In this document: positions 24,579 to 33,151 of the stretch, piece by piece
Layout: the number at the start of each line of letters is the position of its first letter
Numbering within the stretch: the first letter of the stretch is position 1
NCBI RefSeq assembly: GCF_016650635.1
Contig: NZ_JAEKFI010000003.1
Span: 744,001 to 808,000, forward strand
Source: Pseudomonas sp. TH43
Lineage (GTDB): Bacteria; Pseudomonadota; Gammaproteobacteria; Pseudomonadales; Pseudomonadaceae
Length of the DNA stretch: 64,000 nt
Reading direction: 5' to 3'
The notes under the pieces: generated by a model
What the model saw: only the letters and a program-made list of their open reading frames with translations
What the model was told of the DNA's origin: nothing
Databases searched by the model: none
Program-made: the position numbers and the translations under genes

Positions 24579-25654
24579 GGCCGCACCGCCTTCAGCACAC
24601 GTTTGAGCAACTCGTTATGTCGGTAGCTGCCATCGCGATCATCGCCATAACGCACGATCACCAGTTTCTCGCTGGGAATCACATACAGCGCCTGCCCCCA
24701 ATGGCCGAGGGCAGCGAAGGTATCGGGCGGCGCCTCGGGCCACGGAGACTCCGCGCCATCTACCGCTCGATTGAGCCACCACTGTCCGCCGGGCACGGCT
24801 TCGTCCTGATGGGCCTTGTAACCCTTGAAGGGTGTTTGGTTGAACGCCACCCAATCCTTGGGCAGCAACTGCTGGTCATCCCAGCGTCCATCACGAGCCA
24901 TCAGCAGCCCGACCCGCGCCAGATCCCGCGCAGAGAGATAGGCGTAAGACGAGGCGACAAAGGTGCCGTTGGCATCGGTTTCCCACACGGCGTGACGAAT
25001 GCCCAGAGGCTCAAACAAAGCAGCCCACGGATAGTCGGGATAGCGCTGCGGGCCAACGATGTTTTTCAGTGCGGCGGCGAGCAGATTGCTGTCGCCGCTG
25101 GAGTAACGGAACGCCTGCCCCGGCGTGGCATAACTGTCGTGCTCGGCAGTGAACGCGGCCATATCGCGATGACCACGGGTGTAGAGCATTGCCACCACCG
25201 AGGATTTCAGCGGCGCGTATTCGTAGTCTTCTTGCCAGTCGATGCCGGAGGCCCAGTGCAGCAGGTCGGCGATCTTTATCTCCGGGTGTTTAGCCAGTGA
25301 CGGGTAGAACTTTGCAGCGGGATCTTCGAGTTTGAACAGGCCTTCGCCGTACGCCACACCGAGGACGGCGGCCAGCAGGCTTTTGCTGATCGACCAGGTC
25401 AGGTGTGGGGTTTGCGCGCTGGTTGGGCCGGCGTAGCGCTCGTAGATGATCTGGCCGTCGCGGATGATCAGCAGCGCATCGGTGCGGATGCCCTGGCGGG
25501 TGCTGTCATCGCGGGGTGGGAAGGCATAGGCTTCAAGGTCTTTAATCACCTTGATCTGAGGGCCGACCGGCCATTGCTCGCCGGGCCACTGCTCATTGGA
25601 GGCTTGAACCGTGAAGCTGATCAGCAGCAGAAACAGGAACAGGCCTTTGAACAT
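24575..25654 (-). CDS. Serine hydrolase, beta-lactamase superfamily
   Basis: 359 residues. Signal peptide (MFKGLFLFLLLISFTVQA), SxxK nucleophile S88-x-x-K91 (TWSISKSLL) and Tyr184-Ser-Ser near FRYSSGDSN, the catalytic set of class C beta-lactamase-like esterases and carboxypeptidases (EstB/6-aminohexanoate hydrolase type). No sign of a true beta-lactamase active site beyond that. Exported; substrate unknown. A longer frame upstream runs into a REP and is not used. Confidence 0.85.
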   Translation of the reverse strand: MFKGLFLFLLLISFTVQASNEQWPGEQWPVGPQIKVIKDLEAYAFPPRDDSTRQGIRTDALLIIRDGQIIYERYAGPTSAQTPHLTWSISKSLLAAVLGVAYGEGLFKLEDPAAKFYPSLAKHPEIKIADLLHWASGIDWQEDYEYAPLKSSVVAMLYTRGHRDMAAFTAEHDSYATPGQAFRYSSGDSNLLAAALKNIVGPQRYPDYPWAALFEPLGIRHAVWETDANGTFVASSYAYLSARDLARVGLLMARDGRWDDQQLLPKDWVAFNQTPFKGYKAHQDEAVPGGQWWLNRAVDGAESPWPEAPPDTFAALGHWGQALYVIPSEKLVIVRYGDDRDGSYRHNELLKRVLKAVRP

Positions 25655-25726
25655 GGTGAGGGCTCTAGGGGAGAACCTGCTGAGACTAGCCGCAGTAGAT
25701 GACAGATGTGTGGTGATGTTGAGGCC

Positions 25727-25817
25727 GCCTTCGCGAGCAGGCTCGCTCCTACAGTTTGATCGCCTTTCAACTGAAGAAACTCGGTTAACTGTGGGAGCGA
25801 GCCTGCTCGCGAAGAGG
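25727..25817. repeat. REP pair (inverted), family A
   Basis: CCTTCGCGAGCAGGCTCGCTCC and GGAGCGAGCCTGCTCGCGAA, with about 40 bases between, between the acyl-CoA-dehydrogenase-like gene and the serine hydrolase gene. Confidence 0.88.
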
Positions 25818-25821
25818 CCGG

Positions 25822-26700
25822 TCAGGCCTGCGCCAAGGCCTTGGCTAGCCGCTTGGCCCTGGCCCCCGAAGCCAGTTGCATCACCGACTGATCGCGCTGC
25901 CACATCGCCGCCCACTCCGGATTGCCGCCGGCCAACACTTGATCGATCTCCGGTTTCAACGATTCAAACTGCGCAAACAACCCAGCCAACAACACATGCC
26001 CCGCCGGATTGTTTGGCGGTTGCCGACTGGCCTCGGCGCATCCGGCCAACAGCGCCAGCAAACGCAATTGCAGCGCCTGCGGCCAATCGCTGTCCTGCCC
26101 GACGCCATACAACCACGCCGTCATCGCGCTCAACACATAGACATCTTCAAGGGTGCGAAACGGCTTCACGTAAGCGTCCCAACCATCGCCGGCGAGCAAC
26201 TCGCACAACGCGCCATCAAGGTGCAATCGACCATGACTGATGTCCGGCATCAACGGCAGTGCCGGCAGTTTTTCCACGGTGACACCGGGCTCGCCGGGAT
26301 AGACCACGGCCAGACTCAAACGCGGCGTTGCACCGGGCTCTTCACTGCGCGCAGCAATCAACAACCAGTCCGCGGCATCGCCAGCGGTGACGAAATCCTT
26401 GCGGCCACTCAACCGTAAATCGGTCAACCGCGTGTGCATGTCGGCAGGTCGCAGACTGCGCTGTTCGGTCGCACACAACGCGCCAAGGCTCAGCGGCGCA
26501 CTCGGCCACAACATGCGCAACGCCGCCTGATAACCGACCAGAAACGCCAAGCCCGGCGTCGCCATCCGCCGCCCACCCGCCACCGCCAACTCGAACGGCG
26601 TGACGCTGCCCAGTTGGTGCAACAACGTCGCAAAACCTTCGGCAAGGTCAGCGACGGCGGGCAATCGTTGGCGACTTTGCAGCAGATCTGGCCAGGGCAT
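25822..26700 (-). CDS. Acyl-CoA dehydrogenase-like protein, short form
   Basis: 292 residues; shows the middle and C-terminal pattern of acyl-CoA dehydrogenases (GLAFLVGYQAALRML; GRKDFVTAGDAADWLLI; LEDVYVLSAMTAWLYG) but lacks about 80 residues of the usual 370-390 and has no obvious catalytic Glu. It may be a degenerate member or a specialised reader of acyl groups. Start at 26700 has GGAG 6 bases upstream; an ATG 24 bases earlier is less well placed. Divergent from olsB. Assignment moderate. Confidence 0.55.
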   Translation of the reverse strand: MPWPDLLQSRQRLPAVADLAEGFATLLHQLGSVTPFELAVAGGRRMATPGLAFLVGYQAALRMLWPSAPLSLGALCATEQRSLRPADMHTRLTDLRLSGRKDFVTAGDAADWLLIAARSEEPGATPRLSLAVVYPGEPGVTVEKLPALPLMPDISHGRLHLDGALCELLAGDGWDAYVKPFRTLEDVYVLSAMTAWLYGVGQDSDWPQALQLRLLALLAGCAEASRQPPNNPAGHVLLAGLFAQFESLKPEIDQVLAGGNPEWAAMWQRDQSVMQLASGARAKRLAKALAQA

Positions 26701-26717
26701 AAGAGGCTCCTCGTGGG

Positions 26718-26736
26718 CTGTCATATAAGCATCACC
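26718..26736. promoter_or_regulatory. Pho-box-like site
   Basis: CTGTCAT is an exact first Pho repeat, followed by ATAA and then GCATCAC, which matches the second repeat CTGTCAY at only 4 of 7 positions. Lies before olsBA, whose products are phosphorus-free ornithine lipids made under phosphate starvation, and 18 bases before the divergent gene. PhoB control is inference. Confidence 0.4.
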
Positions 26737-26853
26737 GAACGTTCATGGCGATGACACCGGGGCTACATAGCCTGACTTTGCACAACACGGCTGCATAAAG
26801 AAAGTCGATCGGCTGCAACCCACGACGGGTTAAAGGCCCGTACGGAGATTCAC

Positions 26854-27609
26854 ATGACTCAGATCGCCCGCATCAGCGACACCGGCAATGAACGCCGCCT
26901 GCAAGCCGAACGCCTGATCGGCGCCGAAGCCTTGCAGCAAGCCCAGGCTTTGCGATTCAACGTCTTCAGCGGCGAGTTCAACGCCAAGCTGAAGGGCGCG
27001 GAACTGGGTCTGGACATGGATGATTATGATGTTCACTGCAGCCATATTGGCGTGCGTGACTTGAACACTGGCCGCTTGGTAGCGACCACCCGTCTGCTCG
27101 ATCACACCGCCGCCAGCAGCCTGGGCAAGTTCTACAGCGAAGAAGAATTCAGTTTGCATGGATTGGCGCATCTGCAAGGCCCGATCCTCGAAATCGGTCG
27201 TACCTGCGTCGATCCGGCCTACCGTAACGGCGGAACGATTGCGGTGCTGTGGGGCGAACTCGCCGAAGTGCTGAATCAGGGTGGCTACAGTTATTTGATG
27301 GGTTGCGCGAGCATTCCGATGCAAGACGGTGGCATTCAGGCCCACGCGATCATGCAGCGCCTGCGCGAACGTTATCTGTGCACCGAACACCTGCGCGCCG
27401 AGCCGAAAAAGCCGCTGCCGACGCTGGATATTCCCTCCAACGTCATCGCTGAAATGCCACCGCTGCTCAAGGCTTATATGCGCCTGGGCGCGAAGATCTG
27501 CGGCGAGCCATGCTGGGATGAAGACTTCCAGGTCGCCGACGTGTTCATCCTGCTCAAGCGCGACGAACTCTGCCCGCGTTACGCCAAGCACTTTAAGGCG
27601 GCCGTGTAA
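26854..27609 (+). CDS. olsB: L-ornithine N-acyltransferase OlsB
   Basis: 251 residues, GNAT/hemolysin-acyltransferase-like fold; adds a 3-hydroxyacyl group from ACP to ornithine, the first step to ornithine lipid. Visible [38 protein letters not shown] and [10 protein letters not shown], all typical of OlsB. The stop overlaps the ATG of the next gene (TAATG), giving the usual olsBA pair; a Pho-box-like motif lies upstream. Confidence 0.92.
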   Translation: MTQIARISDTGNERRLQAERLIGAEALQQAQALRFNVFSGEFNAKLKGAELGLDMDDYDVHCSHIGVRDLNTGRLVATTRLLDHTAASSLGKFYSEEEFSLHGLAHLQGPILEIGRTCVDPAYRNGGTIAVLWGELAEVLNQGGYSYLMGCASIPMQDGGIQAHAIMQRLRERYLCTEHLRAEPKKPLPTLDIPSNVIAEMPPLLKAYMRLGAKICGEPCWDEDFQVADVFILLKRDELCPRYAKHFKAAV

Positions 27610-28403
27610 TGAGCCGGCTGCGGGTGTACGCGCGAATCGCGCGAGTGCTGTTGGTGGTGTCGCTGGGATTGACCATGGCCAGCGTCTTCGGCGTATTTGA
27701 ACGCATTGGCCTGGCACATTCGATGGAACGCCGTCAGCGCTGGTCGCGCTTCTTCATGGCGCGCCTGAGCAACGCCCTGCCCTTTAGAGTAAGCGTGCAC
27801 GGCGAGCTGCCGAAACAGCCCATGCTGTGGGTCAGCAACCATGTGTCGTGGACTGATATTCCGCTGCTGGGCATGCTCACGCCGCTGTCGTTTCTGTCCA
27901 AGGCCGAAGTGCGCACCTGGCCGGTGGCCGGTTGGCTCGCGGCCAAGGCTGGCAGCTTGTTCATTCGTCGCGGTTCAGGCGACAGCCAGTTGATCCGCAA
28001 GCAGATGACCCGTCACCTGCAAACCGAACATGCGCTGCTGATGTTCCCGGAAGGCACCACCACCGACGGCCGTTCGCTGCGCACCTTTCATGGTCGCTTG
28101 CTGGCGGCGGCGATTGATTCCGAGGTGATGCTGCAACCGGTGGCGATTCGTTATCTGCGCGATGGCGAGATCGATACGCTGGCGCCGTTCATAGGTGACG
28201 ATGACTTGTTGTCGCACCTGATGCGTCTGTTCAGCAATGATTGTGGCGATGTCGAAGTGCACCTGCTCAAGCCGATGGCCTGCCAGGGCCGCGAGCGCGC
28301 GGCGCTGGCGTTCGAGGCGCAGCAGGCGGTGCAGAAAGCGTTGTTTGGCGAAGTTGCGAAACCGGCCGAACCACGTCGCGCAGGCGCACTGATCGCCGCC
28401 TGA
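27609..28403 (+). CDS. olsA: Lyso-ornithine lipid O-acyltransferase OlsA
   Basis: 264 residues, PlsC-type acyltransferase with one N-terminal membrane helix, the NHVSWTD (NHx4D) motif and FPEGTT (block III). Esterifies the 3-hydroxy group of lyso-ornithine lipid at the inner membrane. Starts one base inside the olsB stop. The 3' end faces acpH across a REP pair. The C-terminus ALIAA is near a REP start but not in it. Confidence 0.92.
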   Translation: MSRLRVYARIARVLLVVSLGLTMASVFGVFERIGLAHSMERRQRWSRFFMARLSNALPFRVSVHGELPKQPMLWVSNHVSWTDIPLLGMLTPLSFLSKAEVRTWPVAGWLAAKAGSLFIRRGSGDSQLIRKQMTRHLQTEHALLMFPEGTTTDGRSLRTFHGRLLAAAIDSEVMLQPVAIRYLRDGEIDTLAPFIGDDDLLSHLMRLFSNDCGDVEVHLLKPMACQGRERAALAFEAQQAVQKALFGEVAKPAEPRRAGALIAA

Positions 28404-28418
28404 AAACACACATCTCCC

Positions 28419-28510
28419 CTGTGGGAGCGAGCCTGCTCGCGAAAGCGGTGTCTCAGCCAACATACATGCTGAACGAGACGCCGCCTTCGCGAGCAGGCTC
28501 GCTCCCACAT
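28419..28510. repeat. REP pair (inverted), family A
   Basis: CTGTGGGAGCGAGCCTGCTC and GAGCAGGCTCGCTCCCACAT; the right arm ends next to the acpH stop codon at 28511. It lies at the tail-to-tail junction of olsA and acpH. Confidence 0.9.
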
Positions 28511-29095
28511 TTAGATCTCTAGTGATTCGTGGTTTTGTGCGAAGTCCTGGAGTTGTGGGTAGAAGAGCCGGAAGTCTTCACTGAGCGGCTCATACAACCG
28601 CCGCAACTCGTGCATCGCCCCCGCCAGTTCCTCCGGTCGGCTCAACCGCCGCGAGATGCCGCGCAGCACCTGCTCCAGCACTTCAAACTCCTGGTACGAA
28701 CCCAGCCAGTCATTGGCAACCATGTGCGGCGCAATCTTCGCCAGTCGCTCGGGCAACTGCCGTTCATGGGTCAGCACCCGATAAACGTCAGCGGTAAAGA
28801 CCTCCAGCGGCTGATCGGCGTACATCCGCCAGTCCCGCGCCAGGCAATGGTCGAAAAACACATCGATGACGATCCCGGCGTAACGCCGCCGTGTCTCGGT
28901 AAATCGCCCCAATGCGATGTCCACCAACGGATGGCGATCGGTGAATACGTCAATCCGTCGATGCAGTTGAATGGCCGCTTCCACCTCCGGCGCAAACTGC
29001 CCTTGCAGCCGACCTTTGACGAAATCGCCATACAGGCTGCCGAGTAATTGACCGGGGCGCTGGCCACCGAGGTGCAAATGTGCGAGATAGTTCAT
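28511..29095 (-). CDS. acpH: Acyl carrier protein phosphodiesterase AcpH
   Basis: 194 residues. HD-like metal phosphodiesterase that removes 4'-phosphopantetheine from ACP. The starting NYLAHLHLGG, GSLYGDFVKG, HRRIDVFTDRHP and DVFFDHCLARDW carry the expected His/Asp ligands. Length matches E. coli AcpH. The neighbours (olsBA) also act on acyl-ACP, although on the opposite strand. Confidence 0.9.
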   Translation of the reverse strand: MNYLAHLHLGGQRPGQLLGSLYGDFVKGRLQGQFAPEVEAAIQLHRRIDVFTDRHPLVDIALGRFTETRRRYAGIVIDVFFDHCLARDWRMYADQPLEVFTADVYRVLTHERQLPERLAKIAPHMVANDWLGSYQEFEVLEQVLRGISRRLSRPEELAGAMHELRRLYEPLSEDFRLFYPQLQDFAQNHESLEI

Positions 29096-29136
29096 GGGCG
29101 CAGCTTAGCACCGCGCCCTGCAATCCTCACACCATC

Positions 29137-29237
29137 ATATCGTTATAACCCGATATACCGATTTGTTCTGCCGTCAGATCAAAATCATATTGGTATATCG
29201 CGAAATTCCGATTTAAAGTTCGCCTCATCGCGATATA
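29137..29237. promoter_or_regulatory. Operator cluster before arsR-type gene
   Basis: Three related motifs: ATATCG-N8-CGATAT at 29137-29156; CGATATACC (29151-29159) as a perfect inverted partner of GGTATATCG (29192-29200); TATATCGCG (29194-29202) as a perfect inverted partner of CGCGATATA (29229-29237). The run ends 28 bases before the arsR start. Consistent with an ArsR regulator binding several dyads at its own promoter. Confidence 0.65.
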
Positions 29238-29265
29238 GCGTTGTACACATCACGAGCACCCAGCC

Positions 29266-29568
29266 ATGAACCTTGACCTCGACGAAATAATAAAAGCCCT
29301 GGCGCATCCAGTACGACGAGACATTCTCAACTGGTTGAAAGACCCCAAAGCCGAGTTTCCAGAACAGCTGCACAACCACGAGTACGGCATTTGTGCCGGA
29401 CAGATCGACCAACGCTGCGGCCTGTCGCAGTCGACCGTTTCCGCGCATCTGGCGACGCTGCAACGCGCCGGCCTGATCAGCAGCCAGAAGGCGGGTCAGT
29501 GGCATTTTTTCAAACGTAACGAGGACGTGATTCAGGCGTTCCTCAGCACCCTCAGTAAAGAGCTCTGA
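29266..29568 (+). CDS. ArsR-family transcriptional regulator
   Basis: 100 residues, winged-helix (about 5-85, CGLSQSTVSAHLATLQRAGLISSQKAG is the recognition region). Two cysteines in a row GICAGQIDQRCG could sense thiol-reactive or electrophilic compounds. Heads a same-strand row with an MFS exporter and XenB, suggesting it represses a response to toxic electrophiles or nitro-compounds. It is not a classical arsenic ArsR: no ars genes are near. Confidence 0.87.
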   Translation: MNLDLDEIIKALAHPVRRDILNWLKDPKAEFPEQLHNHEYGICAGQIDQRCGLSQSTVSAHLATLQRAGLISSQKAGQWHFFKRNEDVIQAFLSTLSKEL

Positions 29569-29602
29569 CCCTTAACGTCAGCCAGCCGACAAGGAACCCC
29601 GC

Positions 29603-30769
29603 ATGCCCCTTTCGCTTCTCATACTCGCCTTGAGCGCTTTCGCCATCGGCACCACCGAATTCGTCATCATGGGCTTGCTGCCTGATGTGGCGGCCGACCT
29701 CGGTGTATCGATCCCCGGCGCTGGCTGGCTGGTGACCGGGTATGCCCTGGGCGTGGCCATCGGTGCGCCGTTCATGGCACTGGCCACCGCGAAGTTGCCG
29801 CGCAAGGCAGCACTGGTGGCATTGATGGGCATTTTCATTGTCGGCAACCTGCTCTGCGCACTGGCCAGTGATTACAACGTATTGATGATCGCCCGGGTAG
29901 TCACCGCGCTGTGCCACGGTGCCTTCTTCGGGATCGGTTCGGTGGTGGCGGCCAATCTGGTGCCAGCCAACAAACGTGCTTCGGCAGTGGCTTTGATGTT
30001 CACCGGTCTGACCCTGGCCAACGTTCTCGGCGTGCCACTGGGCACCGCGCTGGGTCAGGAAGCCGGCTGGCGTTCGACTTTCTGGGCGGTGACGGTCATT
30101 GGCGTGATCGCGCTGATCGGCCTGATCCGCTTCCTGCCGGCCAAGCGTGATGAGGAGAAACTCGACATGCGCGCCGAACTGGCGGCCCTCAAAGGCGCGG
30201 GGATCTGGTTGTCGCTGAGCATGACCGCGCTGTTCGCCGCGTCGATGTTCACTCTCTTTACCTACGTCGCACCGCTGCTCGGCGATGTCACTGGTGTTTC
30301 GCCAAAAGGCGTGACCTGGACCCTGCTGCTGATCGGCCTCGGCCTGACCGTCGGCAACATCATCGGCGGCAAACTGGCCGACAAGCGCCTCGGCGCCACA
30401 CTGATCGGCGTTTTCGTGGCGATGGCGGTGGTGTCCACCGTGCTGAGCTGGACCAGCGTCGCGCTGATCCCGACTGAAATCACCCTGTTCCTCTGGGCCA
30501 CCGCCTCGTTCGCCGCAGTGCCGGCACTGCAAATCAACGTCGTGACCTTCGGCAAAGCTGCGCCGAACCTGGTCTCGACCCTGAACATCGGCGCGTTCAA
30601 CGTCGGCAACGCCCTCGGCGCCTGGGTCGGCGGCAGCGTCATCGCCCATGGCTTCGGCCTGACCAGTGTGCCGCTCGCAGCGGCGGCCCTCGCGGTGCTC
30701 GCCTTGCTGGTGACGCTGATTACTTTCCGTCAGAACGGCGATGCCGATCTGGCCCCTGCTACCAACTGA
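29603..30769 (+). CDS. MFS exporter (AraJ/YdhP type)
   Basis: 388 residues, 12 helices. Begins with ILALSAFAIGTTEFVIMGLLPDVA, the hallmark of the AraJ/YdhP DHA1 exporter branch. It starts 34 bases after the ArsR gene and ends 28 bases before xenB, so all three are probably one transcript. Likely exports xenobiotics or products of XenB; unproven. Confidence 0.88.
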   Translation: MPLSLLILALSAFAIGTTEFVIMGLLPDVAADLGVSIPGAGWLVTGYALGVAIGAPFMALATAKLPRKAALVALMGIFIVGNLLCALASDYNVLMIARVVTALCHGAFFGIGSVVAANLVPANKRASAVALMFTGLTLANVLGVPLGTALGQEAGWRSTFWAVTVIGVIALIGLIRFLPAKRDEEKLDMRAELAALKGAGIWLSLSMTALFAASMFTLFTYVAPLLGDVTGVSPKGVTWTLLLIGLGLTVGNIIGGKLADKRLGATLIGVFVAMAVVSTVLSWTSVALIPTEITLFLWATASFAAVPALQINVVTFGKAAPNLVSTLNIGAFNVGNALGAWVGGSVIAHGFGLTSVPLAAAALAVLALLVTLITFRQNGDADLAPATN

Positions 30770-30797
30770 TTAATTTTCACTTACGAGGGTTGTAGAC

Positions 30798-31847
30798 ATG
30801 GCAACTATTTTCGATCCGATCAAACTGGGCGACGTCGAGCTGGCCAACCGCATCATCATGGCGCCGCTGACCCGCTGCCGCGCTGACGAAGGACGCGTGC
30901 CAAACGCACTGATGGCCGAGTACTACGTACAACGTGCCTCTGCCGGCCTGATCCTCAGCGAAGCCACTTCGGTCACGCCAATGGGCGTCGGCTACCCGGA
31001 CACCCCGGGCATCTGGTCCAACGATCAAGTGCGCGGCTGGTCCAACGTAACCAAAGCCATTCACGGCGCTGGCGGCAAGATCTTCCTGCAACTGTGGCAC
31101 GTCGGCCGGGTTTCTCATCCGTCGTACCTGAACGGTGAAGCGCCGGTTGCGCCGAGCGCCATCCAGCCTAAAGGTCACGTCAGCCTGGTGCGTCCAATGG
31201 CCGACTACCCAACCCCGCGGGCACTGGAAACCGCTGAGATCGCCGACATCGTCGACGCCTACCGCACCGGTGCCGAGAACGCCAAAGCAGCCGGTTTCGA
31301 CGGCGTGGAAATCCACGGCGCCAACGGTTACCTGCTCGACCAGTTCCTGCAAAGCAGCACCAACCAGCGCACCGACAACTACGGCGGCTCCCTGGAAAAC
31401 CGTGCACGCCTGCTGCTGGAAGTGACTGACGCAGCGATCGAAGTCTGGGGCGCTGGCCGTGTTGGTGTGCACCTGGCACCGCGCGCCGACTCCCACGACA
31501 TGGGCGATGACAACCTGGCGGAAACCTTCACCTACGTTGCTCGTGAGCTGGGCAAACGCGGCATCGCGTTCATCTGCTCCCGCGAGAAAGAAGGCGCTGA
31601 CAGCCTCGGCCCACAATTGAAAGAAGCTTTCGGCGGCCCGTACATCGCCAACGAAAAATTCACCAAGGACAGCGCCAATGCATGGCTGGCCAGCGGCAAG
31701 GCTGACGCCGTCGCCTTCGGTGTGCCATTCATTGCCAACCCGGACCTGCCAGCTCGTTTGAAGGCGGATGCGCCGTTGAATGATGCGCGTCCGGAGCTGT
31801 TCTACGCGAAAGGCCCGGTCGGTTATATCGACTACCCGACGCTGTAA
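30798..31847 (+). CDS. xenB: Xenobiotic reductase XenB (OYE-family ene-reductase)
   Basis: 349 residues, FMN-dependent old-yellow-enzyme. Reduces activated C=C bonds and nitroesters or nitroaromatics using NADPH. MAPLTRCRAD starts the FMN site; H173-x-x-N176 (EIHGANGYLL) binds substrate; YGGSLENR and HLAPRAD are present. Length and sequence closely resemble P. fluorescens XenB as I remember it. Last gene of the ArsR-MFS-XenB row, closed by a strong terminator. Confidence 0.93.
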   Translation: MATIFDPIKLGDVELANRIIMAPLTRCRADEGRVPNALMAEYYVQRASAGLILSEATSVTPMGVGYPDTPGIWSNDQVRGWSNVTKAIHGAGGKIFLQLWHVGRVSHPSYLNGEAPVAPSAIQPKGHVSLVRPMADYPTPRALETAEIADIVDAYRTGAENAKAAGFDGVEIHGANGYLLDQFLQSSTNQRTDNYGGSLENRARLLLEVTDAAIEVWGAGRVGVHLAPRADSHDMGDDNLAETFTYVARELGKRGIAFICSREKEGADSLGPQLKEAFGGPYIANEKFTKDSANAWLASGKADAVAFGVPFIANPDLPARLKADAPLNDARPELFYAKGPVGYIDYPTL

Positions 31848-31877
31848 GCGCTATTCAGTACAAGGCAGCAGAAACGC

Positions 31878-31913
31878 AAAAGCCCCCGACTTGTGAGAGT
31901 CGGGGGCTTTTTT
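31878..31913 (+). terminator. Rho-independent terminator after xenB
   Basis: Stem AGCCCCCGAC / GTCGGGGGCT with loop and a TTTTTT tract. A-rich flank on the left would also allow function on the opposite strand. Confidence 0.9.
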
Positions 31914-31949
31914 GTGTTCGTCTGGAGAGTGGTTGCGCGCTTTAGTGTG

Positions 31950-32117
31950 TAGCCCCTCATCGGAACGCCGCCCGCCCAGCCCTCTCCCGAGGGAGAGGGA
32001 GCCGATTTGTATAGTTTTCAAATTCGGAGTTCAACCGGATATTTCAGGTCGGCGTACTTCGAAAGAACACCTCGGTCAGTGCCCTCTCCCTCTGGGAGAG
32101 GGTTAGGGTGAGGGCAA
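31950..32117. repeat. Inverted repeat element, family C
   Basis: CCTCATCGGAACGCCGCCCG-type left end with AGCCCTCTCCCGAGGGAGAG, and right end CTCTGGGAGAGGGTTAGGGT; same family as 17345-17505. The rest of the 400-base gap to emhR (32118-32252) is AT-richer and holds no gene I can see. Confidence 0.7.
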
Positions 32118-32252
32118 GCGGCTCACACTCATTCACACAGACGACACAAATTCCCTACAAAATGCGTAGCTCGCTACGTATAAACTCCCGCACCGCGAAC
32201 ATATATAAAAGCAGGCCAATTGACATAAGCTGTGCCAATTACGCATTTTGTT

Positions 32253-32885
32253 TCATTTGCGCAGGCTGGGGCTCAGGCGCAGCATATCCAACCCTGTATC
32301 GACCCAACGCTCGGCCTCGGCATGCAGCTCAAAGCTGTCCGGCGCCAGAAGCCATCCATACAGAAGGCCATCGATATAAGCATGAATGCTGATGGCCGCA
32401 CGGGCAGTGTCGAGATCTTCCGGCAACTGGCCGCGATTCACCGCATTACGCAGGGTCAGCCCGATACGCAGATTGCAATCGAGACTGGCCGCCCGGCGCT
32501 GCTGGCGCAGATCGCACATTTCATCGGTGAACTCGCACTTATGAAACAGAATTTCGTTGATACGCCGGGTTTTCGGGTCCAGCGCAACTTGATGAAACAA
32601 ATGAATCAGCAATTTGCGCATGCAGCCCAACGGATTGAGTTCGTCCTCGCTCTCACTGGCCTTGGCCAGCTCATCCAGCGGCTCATGCAGGCTGTCGAGC
32701 ATGGCCTGGACCAGATCGGCCTTGTTGCTGAAATGCCAATAGATAGCGCCCCGGGTGACACCGGCCATGGTCGCGATGTCCGCCAACGTCGTACGAGCGA
32801 CGCCCCTTTCATAAAAGGCTTTCTCTGCCGCTTCCAGGATCTGGCTGCGAGTTTCTTGAGCTTCCTCTTTGGTACGACGGACCAT
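32253..32885 (-). CDS. emhR: TetR-family repressor of the efflux operon (TtgR/EmhR)
   Basis: 210 residues. N-terminal TetR helix-turn-helix ([20 protein letters not shown]) and a ligand-binding helical domain. The sequence strongly resembles TtgR/EmhR, which releases DNA when bound to antibiotics, flavonoids or solvents. Divergent from the adjacent efflux operon, whose operator is present in the intergenic region. Confidence 0.92.
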   Translation of the reverse strand: MVRRTKEEAQETRSQILEAAEKAFYERGVARTTLADIATMAGVTRGAIYWHFSNKADLVQAMLDSLHEPLDELAKASESEDELNPLGCMRKLLIHLFHQVALDPKTRRINEILFHKCEFTDEMCDLRQQRRAASLDCNLRIGLTLRNAVNRGQLPEDLDTARAAISIHAYIDGLLYGWLLAPDSFELHAEAERWVDTGLDMLRLSPSLRK

Positions 32886-33030
32886 GGCAGTAAAACCTCA
32901 AACAGGATGTTTCAGGGATGGCTGAATATCCGCTGAATAAAGAGGGGGCGATCTCTCGTGAATCGGTTCCCCGGCCTACAATTTCAAACCTTGCAACGAC
33001 TTTTGTAACAGGGTGGGTACGAAGCCAAGG

Positions 33031-33060
33031 TATTTACAAACAACCATGAACGTAAGTATA
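33031..33060. promoter_or_regulatory. TtgR/EmhR operator and overlapping promoter
   Basis: The block from TATTTACAAACAACCATG to CGTAAGTATA (33031-33060) matches the known TtgR operator, as I remember it, nearly base for base. TTTACA (33032-33037) and GTATAT (33056-33061) serve as -35 and -10 with about 18 bases between, so repressor and polymerase compete. Reads toward emhA. Confidence 0.8.
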
Positions 33061-33151
33061 TTCCTTAGCAAGCTACTTATCCACCCGGCAGCATTTTTTT
33101 ACCCTTCCACACTTCTTGTGCGCTTTTTGCGCGCCTGACCCGAGGATCTTC

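Noticed and set aside
29266..29568. Arsenic-resistance operon
   Set aside because: The ArsR-family gene is not accompanied by arsB, arsC or arsH; neighbours are an MFS exporter and XenB.
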